A stretch of 8,037 nucleotides of DNA, taken from assembly GCA_019246575.1 (NCBI GenBank), contig JAFAQG010001047.1, forward strand, positions 1 through 8,037, given 5' to 3'. The first letter of the stretch is position 1; the number at the start of each line of letters is the position of its first letter. Source of the stretch: Acidobacteriaceae bacterium (GTDB lineage Bacteria; Acidobacteriota; Terriglobia; Bryobacterales; Bryobacteraceae). This document shows, piece after piece, positions 1 through 5,677 of the stretch. The notes under the pieces are model-generated. The model saw nothing but the letters and a program-made list of their open reading frames with translations, made no database searches and was not told the origin of the DNA. A program made the translations under genes and the position numbers.

Positions 1-855
1 ATAGCAGTTTTTTACCGAGTCCGTAATGATGCGCAGCGCCAGTAAATCGTAAACCTGGTCGAGTGTGATCTTTTGCCGTTTGAGCTTCAGGTGCACCGAA
101 TAAGCGCGCTTTACACGTCCCTCGACCCGTGCGGGAATGTCTTCTCGAGCAAGCTTCTGCTCGATTTGCGTCTGAATCAACCTCAGCCAGTGCTCGTGTT
201 CATGCCGCTTCGATTCGATCTCGCGGATGAGTTCCGAAGAGGCCTCCGGCTCGAGCGTTTGGAACGCGAGATCCTCCAGTTCCCCGCGCAGTTTTCCCAT
301 ACCGAGCCGGTGCGCTATCGGTGCATAGATATCGATAGTCTCCTGCGCTATCGAGATCCGCCGTTCGCGCGGCAGCGATGCGATAGTGCGCATGTTGTGC
401 AGCCGGTCGGCGAGCTTAACGATCACGACGCGGATATCGCCCGTCATCGCCAGCAGCATCTTACGCAGGCTCTCTGCTTGGCGGTCCTCCCGATTGCCCA
501 GGCTGATTTTGCTGAGTTTCGTTACGCCGTCGACACAGCGCGCCACGTCTTCGCCAAAGCGCTCTTTAATCTCTTCGACCTTGACGTTCGTGTCTTCAAC
601 AACATCGTGCAGCAGGCCGGTTTGGAGACACACGGTGTCCATCTGCATGTCAAGGAGAATGTTCGCTACCGCAATTGGATGGGTGATGTACGGCTCGCCT
701 GACTTTCGCTTCTGTGCCCCGTGCCTTTCCATGGCGAAAACAAAGGCACGATGCAACCGCTCGACATCTTCCCCCGGCCGGAGTGCCCGAAACCTATCTT
801 CAAAACTGCGATAAAGTTCTTCGACCGGTGCCGCATCCAAAACGCTGGTCGACAT
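1..855 (-). CDS. spoT: Bifunctional (p)ppGpp synthetase/hydrolase, RelA/SpoT family (N-terminal part, cut by left edge)
   Basis: This is the cytoplasmic enzyme of the stringent response that makes and degrades the alarmone (p)ppGpp. Reading leftward from the ATG at 855-853, 285 codons stay open to base 1. The hydrolase HD domain comes first: ITHP with H59, the metal motif H83-D84 and E87-D88 (LLHDVVEDT), and ADRLHN with D150 and N154. Each sits six residues after its counterpart in the well-studied streptococcal Rel enzyme (H53, H77-D78, E81-D82, D144, N148), so the hydrolase should be active. The synthetase domain has just begun, with R247 in EGRVKRAYS and D270 in VYDLLALRII. Its catalytic centre and the TGS/ACT regulatory region lie off the window. 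An intact HD domain argues for a Rel/SpoT type rather than a hydrolase-dead RelA. No good ribosome binding site precedes the ATG. It follows the two small transporter genes on the same strand after 77 bp and may share their transcript. Confidence 0.95.
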   Translation of the reverse strand, partial: MSTSVLDAAPVEELYRSFEDRFRALRPGEDVERLHRAFVFAMERHGAQKRKSGEPYITHPIAVANILLDMQMDTVCLQTGLLHDVVEDTNVKVEEIKERFGEDVARCVDGVTKLSKISLGNREDRQAESLRKMLLAMTGDIRVVIVKLADRLHNMRTIASLPRERRISIAQETIDIYAPIAHRLGMGKLRGELEDLAFQTLEPEASSELIREIESKRHEHEHWLRLIQTQIEQKLAREDIPARVEGRVKRAYSVHLKLKRQKITLDQVYDLLALRIITDSVKNCY

Positions 856-932
856 GTAAGGCGTACTACTAGGTTAGACTAGCTGAGCGACAACAAAGGT
901 GCAGCCGAGCAAATCGGTCCCGATAGCCTCTG
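856..932. other. Intergenic gap upstream of spoT with two ACTAG copies 10 bp apart
   Basis: This 77-bp gap separates the stop of the small transporter gene from the start of spoT. It holds ACTAG at 868-872 and again at 878-882. Each copy contains the self-complementary CTAG, and the copies are one DNA helix turn apart. A short dyad ATCGG-TC-CCGAT lies at about 911-922, but it has no T-run after it in either direction, so I do not call a terminator. No convincing -35/-10 pair was found. A spoT promoter or operator here is possible but unproven. Confidence 0.25.
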
Positions 933-1298
933 CTACGCGTTGCCCAGATTGATGAGTGCCACGCCGACGATGATCATAGTCAAACCGGCGATTTTCGCCA
1001 TCGTAAAGGATTCTTTAAAGAACAGGCGCGCCCATACGATCGCCCACAGATAGCCGAGCGAAACCATCGGATACAGAACCGTGAGTTGACCCTGCGCCAC
1101 CCCCATCATGTAGAACACGGACGAGAGGAGATACAGCGCAATGCCCGTCGCTAGCCAATAATTCGTGAGTAGCCTCGCTAGACTCCCCTTCAGATGCTCT
1201 GCGCCGAGCTTCAAGAATACCGCGCCAAAAGATCCAATAAAGGAGGCGAAGAGTACTAGGACAATTGAGCTAAGCGGTGTTGCTGTTGAGGTCGTCAT
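933..1298 (-). CDS. Small four-helix membrane transporter, SMR/EamA type (ArnF-like member of a pair)
   Basis: This 121-residue inner-membrane protein has four hydrophobic helices at about residues 10-29, 48-67, 74-93 and 102-118, the layout of single-domain drug/metabolite transporters. Helix 1 carries FGAVFLKLGAEHL and helix 3 begins LTVLYPMVSLGYLWA, matching the 'YP(M/I)xSLxxxWA' signature of the ArnE/ArnF and EamA families. Those family members move small lipophilic or lipid-linked substrates across the membrane, and in ArnE/ArnF the two chains form a heterodimer that flips undecaprenyl-phosphate-aminoarabinose. The ATG at 1298-1296 starts 4 bp after the stop of the partner gene, indicating one transcript and probably one complex. 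No other lipid-A modification genes are visible, so the substrate is unknown. Length and topology are complete. Confidence 0.85.
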   Translation of the reverse strand: MTTSTATPLSSIVLVLFASFIGSFGAVFLKLGAEHLKGSLARLLTNYWLATGIALYLLSSVFYMMGVAQGQLTVLYPMVSLGYLWAIVWARLFFKESFTMAKIAGLTMIIVGVALINLGNA

Positions 1299-1302
1299 GC
1301 CG

Positions 1303-1749
1303 TTATTTCTTGAGGCCCAGAATCGAAACGCCGCCCACGATGAAAGCGATACCCATGCTTCGAAAGAAATTCAGGTGCTCATCGGCCAGCAGGACAAGGG
1401 AAAGAATGGTAACCCAGACAAACGTCAAAGCGATGATGGGGTACAGGCGCGAAAGTTCCCGGCCTTTCAATGCCAGCGCCATCAGAAACGTGTTCACACC
1501 GTACAGACAGTACCCGGAGAACAGCTTGAAATTCTTCAGCATGTCCAGCGAGAACTGAACGAACAGCCTGGGATTGTGAGCTACGTCACTTAAGGTGAGG
1601 TGTGCGCCCAGCGACTTGGCTCCAAGCCTGACCAGAATTTGGGCGAACGCGCCAATCAGAGTGCAGGAGAAAACCAGAAAAAACGAGCGCCGCGCAGCCG
1701 AAGTATCGTTTGAAACAGTTTGTTCTTCCAGAACGGTGGTAGAAGTCAA
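1303..1749 (-). CDS. Small four-helix membrane transporter, SMR/EamA type (ArnE-like member of a pair)
   Basis: This 148-residue membrane protein has a polar N-terminal tail of about 22 residues and helices at about 23-42, 76-95, 102-121 and 130-146. The second half, RLYPIIALTFVWVTILS then GIAFIVGGVSILG, lines up closely with ArnE of enterobacteria (AYPMLSLNFVWVTLAA ... GVAFIIGGIVILG), so an ArnE-like subunit is the best guess. The first loop, about 33 residues between helices 1 and 2, is longer than usual for single-domain SMR proteins. It is the upstream gene of the pair. The start is uncertain: the only ordinary start codon is TTG at 1749-1747, which has a weak ribosome site. A strong Shine-Dalgarno-like AAGAGGA lies at 1781-1775, properly spaced for an in-frame CTG at 1770-1768, which would add seven residues. 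Substrate is unknown. Confidence 0.85.
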   Translation of the reverse strand: MTSTTVLEEQTVSNDTSAARRSFFLVFSCTLIGAFAQILVRLGAKSLGAHLTLSDVAHNPRLFVQFSLDMLKNFKLFSGYCLYGVNTFLMALALKGRELSRLYPIIALTFVWVTILSLVLLADEHLNFFRSMGIAFIVGGVSILGLKK

Positions 1750-1842
1750 ATGGCAATCCCGAACAGGCAGGTAATCCTCTTATTTTAAGCTATGTAGAGT
1801 AGCGAAAAGGCCTAATCCGACTGATTGTTGGATTCAATTCTG
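1750..1842. promoter_or_regulatory. Divergent intergenic region between transporter pair and cstA-cluster genes
   Basis: Two transcription units point away from each other here, so promoters for both are expected in about 90 bp. It is locally AT-rich around 1775-1800. On the minus strand, TAAAAT (1787-1782) could be a -10 box, but there is no good -35 at the right distance. On the plus strand, TATGTA at 1791-1796 is an equally weak candidate. Function as a promoter region follows from gene orientation, not from a clear motif. Confidence 0.4.
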
Positions 1843-2256
1843 ATGTGGAGATGGTTCGGTCGTAACAAAAAGCCGGAGGCCGGGTCCGAAATTGAAGTCC
1901 TGAGGGGCGCTCCGGCGCACGCTCGTACGAAAACCTATTCGGCCGAGACGGGCTTCGTTTATCAGTACGTGTACCGGGGCTATCGTTTACTCCCGGACAG
2001 CATCGAGTTCGTTTTCGAGGCGAGCCGAAGCCGTAACCAGAGTCTCGCCATCAACATCCGGCTGTGCGACTCGGCGCTTGCCGAATGCGCCCGGCAGGTA
2101 GGACGCGAACTCCTGACGAATGAGCGATATGCGATCGCGAAGATGACGCTGTTTGCGGCATTTGACGAGTATCCGGATACCGCCCAGCTCAGCGTTCCCC
2201 TCATTCCGCATGCGCAGGATATGGAGCGGCACTTGCGCGTGCTGGGCCGGGTGTGA
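1843..2256 (+). CDS. Hypothetical soluble protein, first gene of the cstA cluster
   Basis: I do not recognise this 137-residue protein. It begins MWRWFGRNKKPE, with a short basic/aromatic N-terminus, and shows no signal peptide or membrane helix. The middle, TGFVYQYVYRGYRLLPDSIEFVFEASRSRN, reads like alternating beta strands, followed by a mixed helical region with two cysteines (DSALAECARQ and RLCDS) and a C-terminal segment LSVPLIPHAQDMERHLRVLG. Codon use resembles the neighbours, so it looks like a resident gene. The ATG at 1843 is preferred; an in-frame TTG at 1825 would add six residues, and neither has a strong ribosome site. The next reading frame opens at or just after its stop (GTG overlapping TGA at 2253-2256, or ATG at 2295), so it is probably co-transcribed with the following gene and cstA. 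Its function is unknown. Confidence 0.75.
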   Translation: MWRWFGRNKKPEAGSEIEVLRGAPAHARTKTYSAETGFVYQYVYRGYRLLPDSIEFVFEASRSRNQSLAINIRLCDSALAECARQVGRELLTNERYAIAKMTLFAAFDEYPDTAQLSVPLIPHAQDMERHLRVLGRV

Positions 2257-2294
2257 GGCGTCGCTCCGGCAAAGGTCAAGCTAGACTGAGATCA

Positions 2295-2774
2295 ATGTCA
2301 GCGCCGCTGGTACCGTCGCCGCTGGACTATATAGGACGACGAAGGTTCTCCTTTTATCCGCCTATCCGCAACACGGCGCCGAACGATTGGCTCCTCGGGC
2401 ATGGTTCGTGGTCGGAGGTGCAGGTCGTTAATGCCGAAAGAGGATTCGAGATCTGGATTCCGCGCCAGTACATCGGGGGCGTGTCGGACGGAGCCGATTC
2501 CCGGGTTGTGGTTGAGCTCACGAACGAGCTCGGGTACGATAGCGGCGGCCTGTCACCGACGTTCAGGCGCGTCATCGAGATACCGCAGGGGGCGAGCGCG
2601 CCGGCGAAGCCGCTAAAAAAACGGGGCTTCCGGCGCGGCCCGGCATCGGTCATCGGAATCAGGCTGGAAAGCGGCGAATCAACCGTAAACAGGATTCTGG
2701 CCAAGGTCGCTGCAGTGGGAGCGATCGTGTTGTGCATTCTCGCCGGCCTGATGTTTGCGATCGCTCATCACTAG
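2295..2774 (+). CDS. Hypothetical protein with a single C-terminal membrane anchor, immediately upstream of cstA
   Basis: I do not recognise this 159-residue protein. From the ATG at 2295 it starts MSAPLVPSPLDYIGRRRF, then has a soluble region with a tryptophan/aromatic-rich part (FSFYPPIRNTAPNDWLLG, WSEVQVVN, FEIWIPRQY), a proline/lysine/arginine-rich linker near residues 98-118 (KPLKKRGFRR), and one hydrophobic helix at about 137-156 (AKVAAVGAIVLCILAGLMFA) ending in HH. With no signal peptide this is a tail-anchored layout, and the basic linker suggests the soluble part stays in the cytoplasm. A GTG at 2253, overlapping the previous stop, would add 14 basic residues (RRRSGKGQARLRS) and cannot be excluded. 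Its stop lies 9 bp before the cstA ATG, so it is very likely in the same transcript. A role as a membrane-associated accessory of CstA is a guess from position only. Confidence 0.75.
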   Translation: MSAPLVPSPLDYIGRRRFSFYPPIRNTAPNDWLLGHGSWSEVQVVNAERGFEIWIPRQYIGGVSDGADSRVVVELTNELGYDSGGLSPTFRRVIEIPQGASAPAKPLKKRGFRRGPASVIGIRLESGESTVNRILAKVAAVGAIVLCILAGLMFAIAHH

Positions 2775-2783
2775 TTGTCCCTG

Positions 2784-4862
2784 ATGCGTCCTCACATCGC
2801 GCGGCTCTTCTGGGCCTTTGTCTCGGTTCTTGCGGCGCTGTGCATCGCCGTAATTGCAGTGCGCCGCGGCGAGGCCGTGAATAGCCTTTGGCTCGTATCC
2901 GCGGCGGCATCCGTTTTTCTGGTCGGCTTTCGCTTTTACGCCAAGTTCATCGCGGCCAAGGTGGTGATGTTAGATGATCGCAGAGCAACGCCCGCCGAGC
3001 GGTTCCGCGACGGCCACGACTTCGAGCCAACCAACAAATGGATCCTGTTCGGGCATCACTTCGCCGCGATTGCCGGGCCCGGACCCCTTGTCGGGCCCAC
3101 CTTAGCGGCCCAGTTTGGCTATTTGCCCGGGACTCTCTGGATCCTTTTTGGAGCCGTGCTGGGCGGAGCCGTCCAGGACTTCGTCATTCTCTTCTGTTCC
3201 ATGCGGCGGGACGGGAAAACGCTCGGCCAAATGGCCCGTCAGGAGATCGGCAAAGTAGGCGGCGTAGTGTCGCTCATAACCGTGCTGCTGATTATGATTG
3301 TCTTGCTCGCGGTTGTCGCCCTCGTCGTGGTGAATGCGCTAAAGGGCAGCCCGTGGGGCACATTCACGATCGCGATGACGATTCCCGTCGCGGTGCTCGT
3401 GGGCGTTTATCTCCATTATCTGCGGCCGGGGAAAGTTCTGGAAAGTTCCGCCATCGGGTTCGGCCTCATACTCGCGAGCATCTGGGGCGGCAAGCTGGTC
3501 GCGGCATCGCCGGCATGGGCCCCGTTTTTCACATTTGGCGGCATCGCGCTTGCGTTTGCCATTATGGTCTACGGTTTTCTCGCCAGCGCTTTGCCTGTTT
3601 GGCTGCTGCTCGCTCCCAGAGATTACCTGAGCACGTTCATCAAACTGGGGGTGATCTTTCTGCTGGCCATCGGCATTTTCTGCACGCACCCGCAGCTTCA
3701 GTTGCCTCCCTTGACCCGATTTACCGATGGGAGCGGGCCTATCTTTGCCGGCAAAATCTTTCCGTTCTGCTTCATCACCATCGCGTGCGGAGCTATATCG
3801 GGCTTTCATTCGCTGATCTCTTCGGGCACAACTCCGAAGATGATCGCGCGGGAGTCTCATGCCTGGCCCATCGGATACGGGGGCATGCTGCTCGAAGGAT
3901 TAGTCGGCATTATGGCGATGGTCGCCGCTGCATCGCTGGCTCCCGGAGTTTTCTTCGCCGTCAACTCGCCGCCCGGAATCGTGGGGGCAAGTGCTACGAC
4001 GGCGGCATCGACGATTTCGCACTGGGGATTTCCGGTTACCGCAACCCAGATGGCCGAACTCGCGCACCGCATTGGCGAAGTCGACCTTTTCGGAAGAACA
4101 GGCGGCGCTCCATCGCTCGCGTTAGGAATGGCGCAGATTTTTGGAGGCGCGCTGAATGCGACCGGTTTCGCAGACACCGTTCTCAGCTTCTGGTACCACT
4201 TCGCAATCATGTTCGAAGCGCTGTTTATTCTGACTATCATCGATGCGGGAACCCGCGTGGGGCGCTTCATGCTGCAGGATCTGCTCGGTCATGTTTACAA
4301 GCCCTTGGGCCGGACCGGTTGGATGCCGGGCATGCTCATCACCAGCATCCTGATCGTGGCGGCGTGGGGCTATTTCCTCTATCAGGGCGTTATCGATCCG
4401 CTCGGCGGCATCAATTCGTTGTGGCCGCTGTTCGGGATTTCGAATCAGTTGCTAAGCGCCATTGCACTCTGTGTCGCTACCACAGTATTGCTGAAGATGC
4501 ACCGAGCGAAATATCTGTGGATCACCGCCGCTCCGCTTGCCTGGCTCGTTATCGTAACGTTCGCCGCGGGCCTCGAAAAGATCTTTTCGCCGGAGCCGCG
4601 CATCGGTTTTCTGGCTCATGCGAGCGCGCTTGAAAACGCAATTGCAACGGGCAGCGTGGCGGCTCAAAAGATTGCAGAGACGCGCGCCGTGATGTTCAAC
4701 GAAAGGCTCGACGCGGTAGTTTGCGCTGCCTTTCTTGTCCTGGTCTCGACCATTCTGATCGATTCGTTGCGTGTGTGGTACGGATTGCTCCGCCGCACAC
4801 GGCCGGTGGTAAGCTCCGAATCGCCCTTTGTGGCTTCGCAGCTCGAGATGGAGCAGGTATGA
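2784..4862 (+). CDS. cstA: Carbon starvation protein CstA family transporter (pyruvate/peptide uptake)
   Basis: CstA-family proteins are large inner-membrane carriers. Enterobacterial CstA and its relative BtsT take up pyruvate, and CstA is also linked to peptide use during carbon starvation. This one has 692 residues, close to the roughly 700 usual for the family, and is hydrophobic throughout with many membrane helices. Family signatures are plain: HDFEPTNKW at about 78-86, GHHFAAIAGPGPLVGP at about 90-105, GGAVQDF near 127-133, SMRRDGKTLG near 139-148, GFHSLISSGTTPKM in the middle, and TIIDAGTRVGRFMLQD in the second half. The ATG at 2784 is chosen; a TTG at 2775, directly after the preceding stop, would add three residues, and neither has a ribosome site, which suggests translation coupled to the upstream gene. 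The stop overlaps the ybdD start. No two-component regulator like those of BtsT is nearby. Confidence 0.95.
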   Translation: MRPHIARLFWAFVSVLAALCIAVIAVRRGEAVNSLWLVSAAASVFLVGFRFYAKFIAAKVVMLDDRRATPAERFRDGHDFEPTNKWILFGHHFAAIAGPGPLVGPTLAAQFGYLPGTLWILFGAVLGGAVQDFVILFCSMRRDGKTLGQMARQEIGKVGGVVSLITVLLIMIVLLAVVALVVVNALKGSPWGTFTIAMTIPVAVLVGVYLHYLRPGKVLESSAIGFGLILASIWGGKLVAASPAWAPFFTFGGIALAFAIMVYGFLASALPVWLLLAPRDYLSTFIKLGVIFLLAIGIFCTHPQLQLPPLTRFTDGSGPIFAGKIFPFCFITIACGAISGFHSLISSGTTPKMIARESHAWPIGYGGMLLEGLVGIMAMVAAASLAPGVFFAVNSPPGIVGASATTAASTISHWGFPVTATQMAELAHRIGEVDLFGRTGGAPSLALGMAQIFGGALNATGFADTVLSFWYHFAIMFEALFILTIIDAGTRVGRFMLQDLLGHVYKPLGRTGWMPGMLITSILIVAAWGYFLYQGVIDPLGGINSLWPLFGISNQLLSAIALCVATTVLLKMHRAKYLWITAAPLAWLVIVTFAAGLEKIFSPEPRIGFLAHASALENAIATGSVAAQKIAETRAVMFNERLDAVVCAAFLVLVSTILIDSLRVWYGLLRRTRPVVSSESPFVASQLEMEQV
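4850..4853 (+). promoter_or_regulatory. Ribosome binding site for ybdD inside the end of cstA
   Basis: GGAG stands 5 bases before the ATG at 4859, inside the last codons of cstA. It supports the ATG that overlaps the cstA stop as ATGA, and so supports coupled translation of the transporter and its small partner. Confidence 0.6.
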
Positions 4863-5035
4863 GAGTAGTTCGTACGCTGTATCGATTTTTGCTTGCGCTC
4901 TCGCGCGAGCTTTCGGACGAGACTCCGTATCGCCGCTATCTCGCCAATACCGGGCGTGAACACTCGCCGGCGGAATGGCGCTTGTTCAGCGAGCGGCGAC
5001 ATCGTCGGAAGTATCAGAACGCGAAGTGCTGTTGA
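4859..5035 (+). CDS. ybdD: YbdD/YjiX family small protein, partner of CstA
   Basis: This 58-residue basic cytoplasmic protein belongs to the YbdD/YjiX (DUF466) family, which is encoded directly after cstA or btsT in many bacteria and is thought to assist that transporter. The family pattern is visible: an N-terminal helix (VVRTLYRFLLALSRELSDE), YRRYLANTGREHSP corresponding to the 'YxxYlxHxxxxHP' stretch, EWRLFSERRHRRKY corresponding to 'eFfRerxxaRYG', and the hallmark terminal Cys-Cys. It is slightly shorter than E. coli YbdD (65 residues), mostly because the glycine-rich stretch before CC is reduced to QNAK. Its ATG overlaps the cstA TGA, with GGAG five bases upstream. The last 50 bases, coding for the conserved C-terminus, overlap the opposite-strand siroheme gene. 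Confidence 0.88.
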   Translation: MRVVRTLYRFLLALSRELSDETPYRRYLANTGREHSPAEWRLFSERRHRRKYQNAKCC

Positions 5036-5660
5036 CGGTCTCTTCCAGCATTTGACGAATCTTTGCAGCGGCCTTATCGTCTTCGCCGTTTCTCAGGAAC
5101 TCGAGCGCATCCGAATCCACAATCCGATACCACAGCTGGCGTCGTGAGGCAAAATCAGGGAGGCGCGAGGTAATCTCGGCCCGGATCTCTTTCAGCAGCG
5201 TCAGTAACTTCGCGTATTCGCGGCCAATCTCCCCTTCCAGACGTTCTCGTATCCGGACCGCGAGCGCCGGCGCCCATCCATTTGTAGAGATCGCGATTGT
5301 CAAGTCGCCCTGACGATGGACGGATCCAAAGCTGAACCGGCAATTCTCGGCATCGTCTACGGAATTACACAAGACACGACTCTCTTCGGCCAGGCGGAAG
5401 ACGTTTGAATTATCATCCTGGTCGCTGATGACGAGAAAACAATCCACCAGGTCGGCGGGCTCGAAGTCCCGCGCGCGCCACTCCACGATGCCGGCTTCGG
5501 CGAGCGCCTGGATTTTCGGCTCGGCTTGCGGGTTCACGTACACGACATTCGCGGACGCATCGACCAGGGCCTGGACCTTCGCCGCGAGCTCGAAACCTTC
5601 GCCTGTGACAAGACATTTCTTGCCTGCGAGGTCGAGAAAGACGGGATAACGGAAGTTCAC
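4986..5660 (-). CDS. Precorrin-2 dehydrogenase / sirohydrochlorin ferrochelatase (siroheme synthase N-terminal domain, Met8/CysG-N type)
   Basis: This 224-residue cytoplasmic enzyme should oxidise precorrin-2 to sirohydrochlorin with NAD and may insert iron to make siroheme, the cofactor of sulfite and nitrite reductases. It opens with YPVFLDLAGKKCLVTGEG, the beta strand and glycine loop of an NAD-binding fold. The loop is G20-E-G22 where most relatives have GGG. The catalytic aspartate is kept: D102 in NSVDDAENC aligns with CysG D104. The dimerisation segment LTIAISTNGWAPALAVRIRERLE (about 118-140) follows, with N and W where the usual text is GG(T/K)SP. The uroporphyrinogen methyltransferase half of CysG is absent, so a separate CobA is expected elsewhere. 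Start is GTG at 5660-5658, backed by AAGG five bases upstream. The final part (residues about 208-224, NSTSRSDTSDDVAAR) is a low-complexity tail encoded opposite ybdD. It diverges from polA. Confidence 0.9.
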   Translation of the reverse strand: MNFRYPVFLDLAGKKCLVTGEGFELAAKVQALVDASANVVYVNPQAEPKIQALAEAGIVEWRARDFEPADLVDCFLVISDQDDNSNVFRLAEESRVLCNSVDDAENCRFSFGSVHRQGDLTIAISTNGWAPALAVRIRERLEGEIGREYAKLLTLLKEIRAEITSRLPDFASRRQLWYRIVDSDALEFLRNGEDDKAAAKIRQMLEETVNSTSRSDTSDDVAAR

Positions 5661-5669
5661 CTGAACCTT
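5653..5669. promoter_or_regulatory. Near-palindrome over the siroheme start and the siroheme-polA gap
   Basis: AAGTTCA-CC-TGAACCTT is a 7/8-base dyad with one unpaired C. It covers the GTG start of the siroheme gene and its AAGG ribosome site (5669-5666), and fills half of the 17-bp gap to polA. It could be an operator, or in the siroheme mRNA a small hairpin masking the start; equally it could be chance. No regulator is identified. Confidence 0.3.
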
Positions 5670-5677
5670 GAATCGAG

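Noticed and set aside
73..702. A plus-strand open frame of 209 codons opposite the left-edge gene
   Set aside because: The minus strand encodes an unmistakable RelA/SpoT protein with all hydrolase residues in place; the plus-strand product has no family features.
911..922. ATCGG-TC-CCGAT hairpin as a terminator between the transporter pair and spoT
   Set aside because: The stem is only five pairs with a two-base loop and has no T-run on either strand.
3429..3449. Tandem GGAAAGTTC copies as a regulatory repeat
   Set aside because: It lies inside the cstA coding frame, has only two copies, and is explained by the encoded residues GKVLESS.
3038..4633. A long open frame (531 codons) on the plus strand inside cstA, shifted relative to it
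   Set aside because: The product is arginine/histidine-rich with no recognisable motif, lies wholly inside the well-conserved cstA frame, and is the usual out-of-frame by-product of biased codon use.
5619..5653. TTGCCT and GATAAC as a polA promoter inside the siroheme gene
   Set aside because: Spacing is about 19 bp and both boxes match poorly; a promoter must exist nearby but this pair is not convincing enough to annotate.
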